DNA of 64,000 bases. Source: Pristimantibacillus sp052113225. Its GTDB lineage: Bacteria; Bacillota; Bacilli; Paenibacillales; Paenibacillaceae. Made by a program: the position numbers and the translations under genes. The notes under the pieces were generated by a model. The model was not told the DNA's origin and made no database searches. It saw only the letters and a list, made by a program, of their open reading frames with translations. The stretch lies in contig NZ_JBFRCT010000009.1 of assembly GCF_052113225.1 (NCBI RefSeq), positions 1 through 64,000 of the forward strand. The letters run 5' to 3'. This document shows positions 8,650 to 18,132 of the stretch, in pieces (position 1 is the first letter of the stretch; each line of letters begins with the position of its first letter).

Positions 8650-9459
8650 ATGAACAGAAAGACTTTGATCATATGGATGCTAGGGCTGTTGTTCATGCTG
8701 CCAATTGGCAGCGAACAAGCGATGGCTGCTGAAGAACCAGGTAAGACGGTGAGACAATTCGCAATCGTGATTGATGATTTCGGTAACGGAATGAACGGGA
8801 CCGCTGAGATGTTGAAGCTGCCCGTTAAGTTTACGGTAGCGGTTATGCCCTTTATGCCAACAACGAAGCAAGACGCGGAAGAAGCACATCGGCTTGGTCA
8901 TGATGTCATCGTCCATATGCCCATGGAACCGAATAAAGGCCTTAAGAGCTGGCTTGGCCCAGGAGCGATTACGGCTGATCTCAGCGATGCCGAGATTCGG
9001 AAACGGGTAGAGGAAGCTATTGATAATGTGCCCTATGCTGTTGGAATGAATAATCATATGGGCTCCAAAATTACGGCGGATGAACGGATTATGCGGATCG
9101 TCCTGGCTGTCTGTAAGGAGAGAGGTCTGTTCTTCCTCGACAGCCGTACGACCTTTAAGACCGTTGTTCCCAAGGTGACGCAGGAGCTTGGTGTACCGGC
9201 TTTGGCCAATAATGTATTTCTCGATGATGTATATACGGAGCAGCATGTCGCGAAACAAATGACAATTGCCAGAAAACATCTAGAGTCCCATGAAACTTGT
9301 ATCGTAATTGGTCATGTCGGTCCACCGGGCTTAAAAACGGCAGCCGTCCTAAAGGCATCGATTCCAACAATGCAATCGGACGGCCAGGTGCAATTTGTTA
9401 AGTTGACGAGTCTGCTGCCTTCATTATCGGGTGATCCATTTATACTGCCGAATCCCTGA
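8650..9459 (+). CDS. Divergent polysaccharide deacetylase family protein (COG2861/YibQ-like)
   Basis: About 269 residues with a signal peptide ending near residue 26, so exported. The mature part shows the family pattern: FAIVIDDFGNG, VIVHMPMEP, GMNNHMGSK, FFLDSRTT and a late IVIGHVGPPG, a deacetylase-like barrel probably acting on a wall or exopolysaccharide (inference). ATG 8650 is preferred because AAGGGG lies 8 nt before it; GTG 8641 in the same frame is the alternative. The gene ends 36 nt inside convergent cwlD. Confidence 0.85.
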   Translation: MNRKTLIIWMLGLLFMLPIGSEQAMAAEEPGKTVRQFAIVIDDFGNGMNGTAEMLKLPVKFTVAVMPFMPTTKQDAEEAHRLGHDVIVHMPMEPNKGLKSWLGPGAITADLSDAEIRKRVEEAIDNVPYAVGMNNHMGSKITADERIMRIVLAVCKERGLFFLDSRTTFKTVVPKVTQELGVPALANNVFLDDVYTEQHVAKQMTIARKHLESHETCIVIGHVGPPGLKTAAVLKASIPTMQSDGQVQFVKLTSLLPSLSGDPFILPNP

Positions 9460-10131
9460 AGCAATAGCTGAAGCAATCTTCAGCTGTTGACGTGGATCAG
9501 TGAGCATCGTTCGATCCCCCGAGTTGCTGATAAAACCCATCTCAACAATAACGGCAGGCTGATCGACACGACGAAGCAGATAGAACGGCTTGCCTTCCCT
9601 TGGATAAAAAGCGGTCTGCTGGTGTCGATTCAGCGTATCTTGGATGCAAAAAGCGAGTAAAGCACTTTCGCCGGAGGATTGATGAAGAACAATCGGACCA
9701 TGCTTGGAATTATCCTTCGTCCAGTTCACATGCAAACTGACGAGCATAGTCGTCTTAATCTCCTCCGTTAATTGGCGCCTCTGGGATAAATCACGTTTAT
9801 GACGGGATCTGCTTAAATGCCATCTGTTGTCTTCGCTTAAGGCATAATCTCCCGTGCGATTCAGGACGGCAGGGATACCTTGGCTGTTAAGCAGCAGGTA
9901 CAGCTTTCGGGCAATGGCGAGATTAATGTCCTTTTCCAAGGTGGAACCGGCCGTTGCTCCGCCGTCTATGCCTCCGTGTCCGGCATCAATTAAGACAACA
10001 GCTGAAGGCATTGTCCAGCCATCTTCGGGAGCCTGTGTGAGCTGCTGCTCGTCCTCGGGTATGGCAGCTGATAATGGTTGTGAACAGCACATTAATCCGA
10101 ACAGCAGGACTCGCATTATTTTGAACAACAA
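9424..10131 (-). CDS. cwlD: N-acetylmuramoyl-L-alanine amidase CwlD
   Basis: Amidase_3 family protein of 235 residues when started at TTG 10131, which has a GGAGG site 7 nt upstream; B. subtilis CwlD is almost the same length. A signal peptide is followed by the zinc-enzyme motifs LIDAGHGGIDGGA (His), TLEKDINLAIA (Glu), LVSLHVNW (His) and VIVEMGFISN (Glu). CwlD acts with PdaA in making muramic lactam in spore cortex. Convergent overlap with the deacetylase-like gene may be functionally meaningful since cortex lactam synthesis needs an amidase and a deacetylase. Confidence 0.92.
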   Translation of the reverse strand: MLFKIMRVLLFGLMCCSQPLSAAIPEDEQQLTQAPEDGWTMPSAVVLIDAGHGGIDGGATAGSTLEKDINLAIARKLYLLLNSQGIPAVLNRTGDYALSEDNRWHLSRSRHKRDLSQRRQLTEEIKTTMLVSLHVNWTKDNSKHGPIVLHQSSGESALLAFCIQDTLNRHQQTAFYPREGKPFYLLRRVDQPAVIVEMGFISNSGDRTMLTDPRQQLKIASAIASGIRQYKWITR

Positions 10132-10276
10132 CTTGATTCCTCCTTCATCATGCCTGGAAGCCGATATCGTGCAGCTAAAGATAGAGTGGCTCAATGAAGG
10201 AAAACTCATGCATGTTTATGATTTGATGAATTCGGGCAAACTTCATGTAACAAATAATTCACCTGAGGTGATCTGT

Positions 10277-10465
10277 ATGGCAAATGGACATGATCTGATT
10301 AAATATATGACCGTGGAAATTGTGAACTATATCGATACGCCTAAAGATGAACGTAAGCAAGCCAAAGCGTCAGCCAAGGCAACTAGGGAGCATTGGCTGA
10401 CGCGCTGGTTCGGCTGGGGGCCGACTAGTGTTTTGTTATGGTGGAGAGGTCGTACGGAACGTTAA
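10277..10465 (+). CDS. yqzE: YqzE family protein
   Basis: A 62-residue protein with the family signature: start MANGHDLIKYMTVEIVNYID, then a Lys/Glu-rich middle and RWFGWGPTSVLLWWRGR. A GAGGTGA site lies before ATG 10277; the longer frame upstream is the shadow of cwlD. Function unknown; in B. subtilis the gene is near the comG operon, here it is divergent from cwlD. Confidence 0.88.
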   Translation: MANGHDLIKYMTVEIVNYIDTPKDERKQAKASAKATREHWLTRWFGWGPTSVLLWWRGRTER

Positions 10466-10478
10466 ACGTTATTAAAGG

Positions 10479-11369
10479 TTAATGGTAAAATGAACCGAGC
10501 TCGGCAAGAAGCTTAAGGGGAATATACCTTGTGCTATTGCCGAGCTCGTCTGTTTCCAGCGCGGCGTAAACAGTACCGTTATCATCCCAGCTGTGATAGC
10601 CCGTAATGGACCAAACATACAGCATTTCCTTATTGTACCTCTCAGTAACATAACGGAGCGGCTCCTTCGAGCTCAAAGCTTTCAGGACAATACTTGTGTT
10701 ATCTGCTGATGCTACGAGTGGTTTCTCTGTCAGCCACGGCATTCTGCTATAAGGATCAAAGGAACGGCTCCGAACAGCTCTGCCAATGGAAGATCCGTCT
10801 TCCATGGCATATTTGGAGGCAAGCTCTTCTTCCGATTTTGCTGTTTTATTCCACGTTGCTTGCTGAAGCGGTAACCATTCTCCACTTGCGCCATCCAAGT
10901 AAGTATCCTCCGCAGCGCCTTTTATATGCCACACAGCAAATAACGGATGAATATATAAAGCTTCATTTGCCTCTGATAAAGAGGAGATAAGTTCAAGCTG
11001 CACTAACGATTGCTGCAGCGTGTTCTGGTCAAACAGATAATCCCCAGTTCCATACTCTCCAAGGGCAAAACCGCCATCTTTCTTCGCTTGAATAACGAGA
11101 TAACCAAGAGACTTCTCCTTTAATTTCACTATCGCTATCCAGCTATGTGTACCGGGACCAAGCGGCTGCACGATAAAATCAGCCTTGTTCCAATCTTGGA
11201 AGTTAGACTGCTTCGCAAGCTCGTCCATCCAGCCGCGAACAGTTGTTTGAAGCTGTTCTTCCTGTGAGATTGAAGGCGGCAATTCTTCCGCTTGTAGAGC
11301 TGTAACGGAGAAAAGGAACGTAGACATGATTAAAGCGGCCATGGTTGTATTTCGAATCCACTTACGCAT
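10479..11369 (-). CDS. Exported hypothetical protein (296 aa)
   Basis: With the start at MRKWIR (GAAAGGG upstream) it has a clear signal peptide ending near ALQAEE. The mature part is soluble, with alternating beta and helical segments and no motif I recognise (phrases LGYLVIQAKKDGG, HPLFAVWHIKGA). A 12-bp inverted repeat, CGAGCTCGGCAA and its complement, sits inside the last 25 codons and may double as a terminator stem. It lies downstream of yqhG on the same strand. Confidence 0.7.
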   Translation of the reverse strand: MRKWIRNTTMAALIMSTFLFSVTALQAEELPPSISQEEQLQTTVRGWMDELAKQSNFQDWNKADFIVQPLGPGTHSWIAIVKLKEKSLGYLVIQAKKDGGFALGEYGTGDYLFDQNTLQQSLVQLELISSLSEANEALYIHPLFAVWHIKGAAEDTYLDGASGEWLPLQQATWNKTAKSEEELASKYAMEDGSSIGRAVRSRSFDPYSRMPWLTEKPLVASADNTSIVLKALSSKEPLRYVTERYNKEMLYVWSITGYHSWDDNGTVYAALETDELGNSTRYIPLKLLAELGSFYH

Positions 11370-11529
11370 AAGGCACACCCTTTCCTTGAATCTACATAAA
11401 TTACGTTCTGAATGACATGATCCAATTATATTGGACAAGCCCGCAGAAGGCTGTTGGAACCTGTCGCGGGCATCATCTTATATAACGTTCTAATTTTGGC
11501 GTAAACCTGCGAATGCCGTCTGATTGACC

Positions 11530-12465
11530 CTATTCAATACCTTCCAGGTGGAAAATACCGCAGTTAATGGCGGAAGCCGTCACTCGGGGTTCATATTGCC
11601 ACTTGATCTCGGTCTGGCGTTGATTGAATTGTTCTTCTACCTTTGCCTTGGTCTCATCATCTGCTGCATGCTTAACCAAGGGATCATAATAATGGCGAAT
11701 TCGATCCAGTTCTTCCTCCAGCCTTGCTGCTGCATCAACCGCCCAATTGTAATCATATCCCTTCAGTTTGCGTTCAAGGGAAGTCTCGATAATTCCTAAG
11801 GCTTTGGTAAAAGACAGTCCGTTTCGTGTTAAATGAACATTGGAAGGAAGACGCGGCGTCAGCTTCAGGTTTTTCAGACGGTCATAGAAATTCTCGACAA
11901 CCATGCCTGTTGCGAGGGAGACACCATAGCTGTGTATCTCCTCACGCTTGCGGTCACAGGCGAATTCGACGCGCATATTAACGCCTAACCATGCTGTGTA
12001 CGGAGTTGATTGGAAAGGAGTGCTGGACCGACGTTCAGGATCTTGGAACAGATTGACGTAGCTGCCCGATGATTTGGCTGCTCCAAACAGCTGCTCCAGC
12101 TTGCGGGAGCCAAAGTACAAATCTTCTCTTGGCGTGCGAGCACCGCTGGCCAGATTGTTATTAACGAACCCGAAAGAACGGTTTAACGCTGCATCAACCG
12201 CAGAGCTTGCCTGCGTTGGCACTGGAGCTGGCGCAGCCATAATTTCTTCATATTTCTCCTTATCGGTTACGAACAAATAGGTCATCGTCTCCGGTTCGGA
12301 GTCCGTACGATCTACAAAGCTCCAATAGAAGGGACGGTTCGTCAGCTCGCGATCAGCAGCAGGGGAGAGCTTGACGATGAAATGCGCTGGTGATTTTTCA
12401 ATAATGGAGCATTGCGTTGCCTCAAGAAATCGTTGTACGTATTTATGGACCTGCTTTGAATTCAC
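11530..12465 (-). CDS. yqhG: YqhG family protein
   Basis: A 311-residue protein starting MNSKQVHKYVQRFLEAT and containing the family phrases ELTNRPFYWSFVDRT and NRSFGFVNNN..REDLYFGSRKLEQLF. Its start overlaps the end of yqhH by 4 nt (ATGA), so the two are translationally coupled, as in B. subtilis. Function unknown; the constant pairing with a SNF2-like helicase suggests a partner role. A long Ala/Pro linker near residues 75-90 is a local feature. Confidence 0.9.
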   Translation of the reverse strand: MNSKQVHKYVQRFLEATQCSIIEKSPAHFIVKLSPAADRELTNRPFYWSFVDRTDSEPETMTYLFVTDKEKYEEIMAAPAPVPTQASSAVDAALNRSFGFVNNNLASGARTPREDLYFGSRKLEQLFGAAKSSGSYVNLFQDPERRSSTPFQSTPYTAWLGVNMRVEFACDRKREEIHSYGVSLATGMVVENFYDRLKNLKLTPRLPSNVHLTRNGLSFTKALGIIETSLERKLKGYDYNWAVDAAARLEEELDRIRHYYDPLVKHAADDETKAKVEEQFNQRQTEIKWQYEPRVTASAINCGIFHLEGIE

Positions 12466-14288
12466 GGTCTCACCTCGACTTTCTGGCCGAGTGCAGTCAT
12501 CTGACCTAGAATCGTTGGTCCCTGTGCCTTCTCAGAAGTGTCTGTTTCTTTGCGAAGCTTGGAAATGGTTGAACCAAGATGGTTAAGCTTTTGCTCCAAG
12601 TGGGCAGTGTCTCCTCCGGACTCAAGGAGCAACTTGGCAAGCTGCTGCTCAATGGAACCCGCATCGGTCTCGATCCGTTCCAGAATGTGATCCAATTCTC
12701 CGATAACAAGCTCGAACAGGTTGATTTTCTCATGCAGCAGGTTCACGATATGCTCCTCGATTGTCCCAAGAGTACAAAGATTGTATATCTTCACATCTTC
12801 CGTTTGACCAAGCCGGTGAACACGGCCGATCCGTTGTTCAACCCGCATCGGGTTCCATGGCAGATCAAAGTTGATCATATGGTGACAGAATTGAAGATTA
12901 ATTCCTTCACCGCCGGCTTCGGTCGCAATTAAGATTTGGGCACGCCCGCGGAACAGATCCATCATCCAGTCCTTCTTGCCGCGGTTCATGCCGCCTCGAT
13001 ATGGTACAGCCAATATGTTGTGGGAGCGGAAAAACTGCAGCAAATATTCCTGCGAAGCCCGATACTCGGTGAAGATAATCACTTTATCATTAATTTGCTG
13101 GACTAGCTCCATCACTTTCTCGGCTTTTGTATTGGCATTGATCTGCTTAATAAACTCAATTAGCCCCCATATTTTCGGGCGGATAGGAGAATCCTCTGAT
13201 GTTTTCTTAAACAGATTAACTAGCGTAATAAACACCGCATCCCGACTGCTGCACACTTCACGCTGCAGCGTGACGAGCGGAAGCATACTCATCATATCAA
13301 CGCCATCTTCCTTATAGCGATCTCTGACGAAGGCCGTTACAGCGTCATATAGAGCTTTCTCTTCCGTTGACAGCTCAAGAGGGATATTTTTCACGATACG
13401 TTTCGTAAATGAAATACCGCCATCCCCCCGCCGGTTGCGGATCATGACGGAAGACAAGGCGTCCTGAAGCTGATCCTCGTTCTTTGGAAGACGCTTGTCG
13501 ACAACGAAATTCGCGGCGAACTCGCTTTGACCGCCAAGCTGACCGGGCTTCAGCAGCGTGATCAGATTATAGAGCTCATCCAGATCGTTCTGAATCGGTG
13601 TTGCGGTAAGAAGGAGGCAATATTTTTTACGAAGCTCCAGTGCAAATTGATAGTTTGTTGTCTTCTTGTTCTTCAGCTTATGCGCCTCGTCAATGATGAT
13701 CAGGTCATAATCTTGACCGAGAATAATGTCACGATGAGGATCACGCTTTGCCGTATCAATGGAAGCAACTACGACATCATATTGCCACGTATGCTCTTTC
13801 TTCTGGGCAACGGCGGAGATGCCAAACTTTGAATTCAGTTCTCTGACCCACTGGAGGACTAGAGAAGCGGGAACAAGAATAAGCGCTCGCCGGACGAGGC
13901 CGCGTACCATGTATTCTTTTATAACGAGGCCAGCTTCAATGGTTTTGCCAAGGCCAACCTCATCGGCAAGAATCGCTCGCCCGCCCATCTCATGTACGAC
14001 CTTTCGTGCCGTATCGATCTGATGTGGCATTGGTTCAAAGGAAGGCAGTGAACGCAGACATTGCAGCTGCTCGAAGCTTTCAACTCGCTTCGCCTGCTCG
14101 GCTTCCATCGATAATTGATAGAGCGTCCAATCGTCCCAAGGTCCATTTTTGGCAACACGGCTTTGCAGCTCCTCGAACCAGGTACGGTCGCATTGCAGAT
14201 CAACAAGCGGATGAAGCTTGCGTCTTACTATGGAGTCCTCGGAAGAAGCGGGATTCGCATTTGCCTGATTGTTATTAGTAGAGGTCAC
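12462..14288 (-). CDS. yqhH: SNF2/RapA-type DEAD/DEAH helicase YqhH
   Basis: About 608 residues from a GTG start with AAAGGAG 8 nt upstream. Motif I LADEVGLGKTIEAG, motif II IIDEAHKLKN, motif III LLLTATPIQN and the C-terminal helicase motifs (ILIATEAGGEGINLQF, EQRIGRVHRLGQ) are all present, so it should be an active SNF2-family ATPase translocase. It heads the yqhH-yqhG unit and is divergent from nrdJ. The longer frame to 14351 adds 21 residues without a good ribosome site. Confidence 0.93.
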   Translation of the reverse strand: MTSTNNNQANANPASSEDSIVRRKLHPLVDLQCDRTWFEELQSRVAKNGPWDDWTLYQLSMEAEQAKRVESFEQLQCLRSLPSFEPMPHQIDTARKVVHEMGGRAILADEVGLGKTIEAGLVIKEYMVRGLVRRALILVPASLVLQWVRELNSKFGISAVAQKKEHTWQYDVVVASIDTAKRDPHRDIILGQDYDLIIIDEAHKLKNKKTTNYQFALELRKKYCLLLTATPIQNDLDELYNLITLLKPGQLGGQSEFAANFVVDKRLPKNEDQLQDALSSVMIRNRRGDGGISFTKRIVKNIPLELSTEEKALYDAVTAFVRDRYKEDGVDMMSMLPLVTLQREVCSSRDAVFITLVNLFKKTSEDSPIRPKIWGLIEFIKQINANTKAEKVMELVQQINDKVIIFTEYRASQEYLLQFFRSHNILAVPYRGGMNRGKKDWMMDLFRGRAQILIATEAGGEGINLQFCHHMINFDLPWNPMRVEQRIGRVHRLGQTEDVKIYNLCTLGTIEEHIVNLLHEKINLFELVIGELDHILERIETDAGSIEQQLAKLLLESGGDTAHLEQKLNHLGSTISKLRKETDTSEKAQGPTILGQMTALGQKVEVRP

Positions 14289-14535
14289 GATGGCAGCTCC
14301 TTTCGATTTCCAGCAATTAGAGATAATTGTCACTAGTATGGCCTTTTTCAATCATTCTTAACAAGCATGTGTCGAACTTTGAAGGAGGCCGCTGCGCTTC
14401 AAGGTGAAATATAGACATTGTGTTGAAAATGTTGACATTCCTATATGCTAAAAAACGAGCTAAATTAGGGAGAAGACAAGCAATAGAAAGAGAATAGGCG
14501 ATGTAAGCGCAGAATAGCGGGGAAATAGGTGAAAA

Positions 14536-14594
14536 TTGGGGTGTATACCGATATGTAGTATAGTATAATGATGAGTACACACAATATATGGTGC
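14536..14594 (+). promoter_or_regulatory. nrdJ promoter with two NrdR-box-like sites
   Basis: A promoter TTGGGG-17 bp-TATAGT (14536-14564) is overlapped by a weaker NrdR-like box at 14546-14561 (core CGATATGTAGT). A stronger one, ACACAATATATGGTGC, lies at 14579-14594, 14 of 16 to the consensus I recall (acaCwAtATaTwGtgt). Their spacing of 33 bp is close to three helical turns, the usual NrdR arrangement at ribonucleotide reductase promoters. Confidence 0.7.
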
Positions 14595-14657
14595 CCGATT
14601 CATACAATAAATAGGTGTGCAAAGCGCTATAAGGGGACATGGGAGGAAGGACCAATC

Positions 14658-17249
14658 GTGGTAATGACGCGGAAATTGGAAGGCCTTAGCGAGAAGATAT
14701 TTTTGGATCGCTATGCTTGGAAAAATGCCGATACAAGTAAAACAGCTGTAGGGGATGTAGTTCTGGTCCTGACGAAGGATGATCCGAAATTTCCGGCCAA
14801 AGAGGTTGGAGAAGTGATTAAGCGAAGCGGATCTGAAGTAACTGTAAAGCTCAGAAGCGGGGATACGATGACAACCAGCGTGGAAAAACTCACGCTTACA
14901 ATAGAGAAGACACCGGAAGAAATGTGGGACCGTCTCGCTGGCGCGATGGCTGGTGCGGAATCAGGGGATGAGAATCAGCAGCTATGGACCAATCGTTTCC
15001 GTTATATTCTAGATGATTGGAAGCTGGTACCTGGCGGTCGTATTGCTGCAGGTGCAGGTGCAAGCGAAGAATTGACGCTGTTTAACTGCTACGTTATTCC
15101 ATCACCGAAGGACAGCCGCGGCGGTATTATGACGACGCTCTCTGAAATGACGGAAATTATGGCTCGTGGAGGCGGGGTTGGTATCAACTTATCATCACTT
15201 CGTCCTCGCCGCGCTATTGTGGCAGGTGTTAACGGTTCGTCGAGCGGTGCCGTTTCTTGGGGTGGTTTGTTCAGCTATACTACTGGCTTGATCGAGCAGG
15301 GTGGCAGCCGCAGAGGCGCGCTGATGCTGATGATTAACGACTGGCATCCGGATGTACTTGATTTCATTACAGTGAAGCAAACGATGGGTCAAGTGACCAA
15401 TGCCAACCTGTCGGTCTGTGTCAGCAATGGCTTTATGAAGGCTGTCAAGGAAGATCTGGAGTGGGAGCTTGTGTTCCCTGACACTAAAGATCCTGAATAT
15501 GATGAGCTGTGGACAGGTGATCTGGACGCATGGAAGAAGCTTGGTAAGCACGTTGTGCCTTACAAAACAGTCCGTGCACGTGAAGTCTGGCATACGATTA
15601 TCGAGTCGGCATGGAAATCGGCTGAACCAGGCGTCGTCTTCATGGAATACTACAACCAGATGTCGAACAGCTGGTACTTCAACCCGATTATTTGTACAAA
15701 TCCATGTGGCGAGCAAGGTCTTCCAGGCTGGGGTGTCTGTAACCTTTCCGCGATTAACTTGTCCAAGTTTTATGATGGAAGCAAGCATGAGGTGGATTGG
15801 GAAGAGCTTTCGAAGGTTACGAGGTGGTCGGTACGTTTCCTTGATAACGTTATTGATACTACACCTTATCACTTTGAAGAAAACGAGAGGAACCAGAAGC
15901 TCGAGCGCCGCGTAGGCCTTGGTACAATGGGGCTAGCTGAGCTGATGATCAAGCTTGGCATCCGTTATGGCAGTCCAGAATCGCTTCTGTTCCTCGATAA
16001 AATATATGGATTTATGGCACGTGAAGCGTATCTGGCTTCTGCTGAGATTGCAGCAGAGAAAGGTTCGTTCGAAGCCTTTGATGCGGAGAAATTCCTGCAA
16101 AGCGGCTTTATGAAAAACATGGTATCGGAGTTCCCTGAAGTGGGAGAAGCGGTTCTGGCAAAAGGAATCCGTAACGTTACCGTCATTACACAAGCGCCAA
16201 CAGGCAGCACGGGTACGATGGTAGGCACTTCTACAGGCATCGAGCCGTACTTCGCTTTCGAATACTTCCGTCAAAGCCGCCTTGGCTTCGACAAGCAACT
16301 CGTGCCAATCGCGCAAGATTGGAAGGATGCACATCCTGGTGAAGAGCTGCCGGATTACTTCGTAACGGCGATGGATTTGTCCGCGAAGGATCATATCCGT
16401 GCACAAGCTGCGATTCAGCGCTGGGTAGACAGCTCGATCTCGAAGACGGCGAACTGTCCAAGCGACTTTACGGTTGAAGAAACAAAAGAGCTGTATGAGC
16501 TTGCGTTTGATCTTGGCTGTAAAGGCGTAACGATCTACCGTGACGGCAGCCGTGATGTACAGGTGTTGTCGACGAAGAAGGATGACAAGCCAGATGCAGC
16601 TGGTGAAGCAGCTGCAACAGTGGAAATAGTGGAGGATCAAGATTCACTCGAGTCTCTTAACACGACTTTGAATGCGAAAGTCACGCCTCAAGCGGAGCAG
16701 GACTTTGACAAGCAATACAAACGCCGTCCGCAAATTTTACGCGGCGCAACCTATAAAGTAAATACGCCATTCGGCATGGCTTATATTACGATTAATGATC
16801 TGAACGGTATTCCAGGTGAGATCTTCCTGAACGTAGGCAAAGCGGGATCTGACGTGTTTGCGATGGCCGAAGCGCTTGGCCGTGTCTGCTCCTTGTTCCT
16901 CCGTTATGGTGATCATGGTAACAAAGTGAAGCTCTTGATCAAGCATCTCAAAGGTATTGGCGGCACAGGCGCTATCGGATTTGGAGCGAATCGTGTAGAA
17001 TCGATCGCTGACGCGGTTGCGAAGGCACTTGAGATTCATATCGAAAGCACAAACGAGCAGGCGGCGGCTTATGAGCCGGTGAAAACTGCACCTGTGTTGG
17101 AAGCTTCTCCAGCTGCTGCTGCGGTTGATTCGCATAAGCATGGCGAGGTAACCTCGCGTGATCTTTGCCCGTCTTGTGGTTCGGCTTCTTTGCTGAATGT
17201 AGAGGGATGTAAACAATGCAGCAACTGTGGGTATAGCAAGTGTAACTAA
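14658..17249 (+). CDS. nrdJ: Adenosylcobalamin-dependent (class II) ribonucleotide reductase
   Basis: A roughly 863-residue B12-dependent reductase that converts ribonucleotides to deoxyribonucleotides. Visible hallmarks are LFNCYVIPSP (first redox Cys), GGSRRGALM, NPCGEQGLPGWGVCNLS (active-site Cys and Glu) and the phosphate-binding APTGSTGTMVGTSTGIEPYF. The C-terminus has LCPSCG and GCKQCSNCGYSKCN, a Cys-rich zinc-finger-like tail. GTG 14658 follows GGGAGGAAGG; ATG 14664 is an alternative. Upstream NrdR-like boxes suggest NrdR control. No cobalamin riboswitch fits in the short leader. Confidence 0.93.
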   Translation: MVMTRKLEGLSEKIFLDRYAWKNADTSKTAVGDVVLVLTKDDPKFPAKEVGEVIKRSGSEVTVKLRSGDTMTTSVEKLTLTIEKTPEEMWDRLAGAMAGAESGDENQQLWTNRFRYILDDWKLVPGGRIAAGAGASEELTLFNCYVIPSPKDSRGGIMTTLSEMTEIMARGGGVGINLSSLRPRRAIVAGVNGSSSGAVSWGGLFSYTTGLIEQGGSRRGALMLMINDWHPDVLDFITVKQTMGQVTNANLSVCVSNGFMKAVKEDLEWELVFPDTKDPEYDELWTGDLDAWKKLGKHVVPYKTVRAREVWHTIIESAWKSAEPGVVFMEYYNQMSNSWYFNPIICTNPCGEQGLPGWGVCNLSAINLSKFYDGSKHEVDWEELSKVTRWSVRFLDNVIDTTPYHFEENERNQKLERRVGLGTMGLAELMIKLGIRYGSPESLLFLDKIYGFMAREAYLASAEIAAEKGSFEAFDAEKFLQSGFMKNMVSEFPEVGEAVLAKGIRNVTVITQAPTGSTGTMVGTSTGIEPYFAFEYFRQSRLGFDKQLVPIAQDWKDAHPGEELPDYFVTAMDLSAKDHIRAQAAIQRWVDSSISKTANCPSDFTVEETKELYELAFDLGCKGVTIYRDGSRDVQVLSTKKDDKPDAAGEAAATVEIVEDQDSLESLNTTLNAKVTPQAEQDFDKQYKRRPQILRGATYKVNTPFGMAYITINDLNGIPGEIFLNVGKAGSDVFAMAEALGRVCSLFLRYGDHGNKVKLLIKHLKGIGGTGAIGFGANRVESIADAVAKALEIHIESTNEQAAAYEPVKTAPVLEASPAAAAVDSHKHGEVTSRDLCPSCGSASLLNVEGCKQCSNCGYSKCN

Positions 17250-17280
17250 TAAATGCAATGTGCATAACAAAGAACACAAA

Positions 17281-17330
17281 AAAAGAGGTGTCCCATAAGT
17301 CATTTAAATGACTAAGGGACACCTCTTTTA
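17281..17330 (+). repeat. 50-bp palindromic repeat serving as nrdJ terminator, copy 1
   Basis: AAAAGAGGTGTCCC and its complement flank AAGTCATTTAAATGACT to form a long near-perfect hairpin ending in a T-run. Nearly the same 50 bases occur at 30796-30845 (one main difference in the stem). It can terminate transcription in both directions; the dispersed copies suggest a mobile or IS-derived origin. Confidence 0.85.
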
Positions 17331-17575
17331 AATTTGGGTTAAACCCCAATAGTGTGGAGTGGAGATGGACTAGAAAGAAAAAAACGAGCTTCCGGGCTTC
17401 AAAACTTAATTTTGTTGTAATAAATAAAAATGCAATAAACAAACTAAAGAGGGTAGTATTGATTCGCCGATAAAGTAAGGCTACCATCTAGTTTTAATAT
17501 CCTAGTTTCTATACTTTGAGTATTTTAGTATTGATTAAGTTCAATAATATCAACACCCGAAAAAACGTAAAAGTA

Positions 17576-17989
17576 ATGATTGCGTTCACTTCCTCGATGG
17601 AGGCTGAGTCCATGTTAACGACACAAAAGATATTGGATTTCAAAAAAGCCGATACTCACTGGGCTAAAGCAGACATCTATTATCTGCAGGGCAAGGACAT
17701 TATCAGCGGCGTTAACGACAGCCAGTTCTTGCTGAATAACGCGATCATGCGCGGCGAACCCCTGAAACTGATTGCCGGTGCCGCCGGAGCGGACGTGTCC
17801 GCGTTCAAGAACAGCTCGTTTGCGGATATCAAGCCTGGAGTTTGGTACTCGCCTTACTTAGAATGGGAGAAGAAGAATAGCATCGTGCTGGCTCTCGGGA
17901 TCCAAGTCCCACGGGCAGAAACGTTCGCCCCCCGGCTACCGCTATCTTACGACCCTACAAAAAAGAGGTCGACCAGAAAGATCTGGTGA
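17576..17989 (+). pseudogene. S-layer homology (SLH) domain fragment
   Basis: About 137 residues contain two SLH-like units: FKKADTHWAKADIYYLQGKD followed by GVNDSQF, and SSFADIKPGVWYSPYLEWEKK followed by a short GI-VPR-type tail. SLH proteins bind pyruvylated wall polymers and normally have three repeats plus a signal peptide. Here the signal and the rest are missing and the tail reads into unrelated sequence, so I take it as a remnant. Confidence 0.7.
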
Positions 17990-17993
17990 CCTC
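17959..17993 (-). terminator. Hairpin with minus-strand T-run
   Basis: GAGGTC-GACCAG pairs with CTGGT-GACCTC; the T-run is on the minus strand, where no gene is seen to need it. Probably a remnant of lost sequence. Confidence 0.4.
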
Positions 17994-18132
17994 ATAATAC
18001 GAACGGGCATGATAGTTAAGAGGCGTTTAAAAATGAATACAGATTGAATTAGCCGTGCCCTGCTCTGGAGTCAGTTCATATCCTACAAAGAATGCCTATG
18101 GAAAGACACTTACCTAAGGAGCTGGGGGATAA

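Noticed and set aside
8680..9279. 199-codon minus-strand frame
   Set aside because: Complement of the deacetylase-like gene without a ribosome site.
9854..10276. Longer upstream extension of the YqzE frame
   Set aside because: It reads through cwlD on the opposite strand; the ribosome site and family start are at 10277.
14289..14657. Cobalamin riboswitch before the B12-dependent reductase
   Set aside because: The leader between the promoter and start codon is under 100 nt and lacks the conserved B12-box.
15195..15872. 225-codon open frame on the minus strand
   Set aside because: Lies wholly inside nrdJ, no ribosome site, codon pattern mirrors the real gene.
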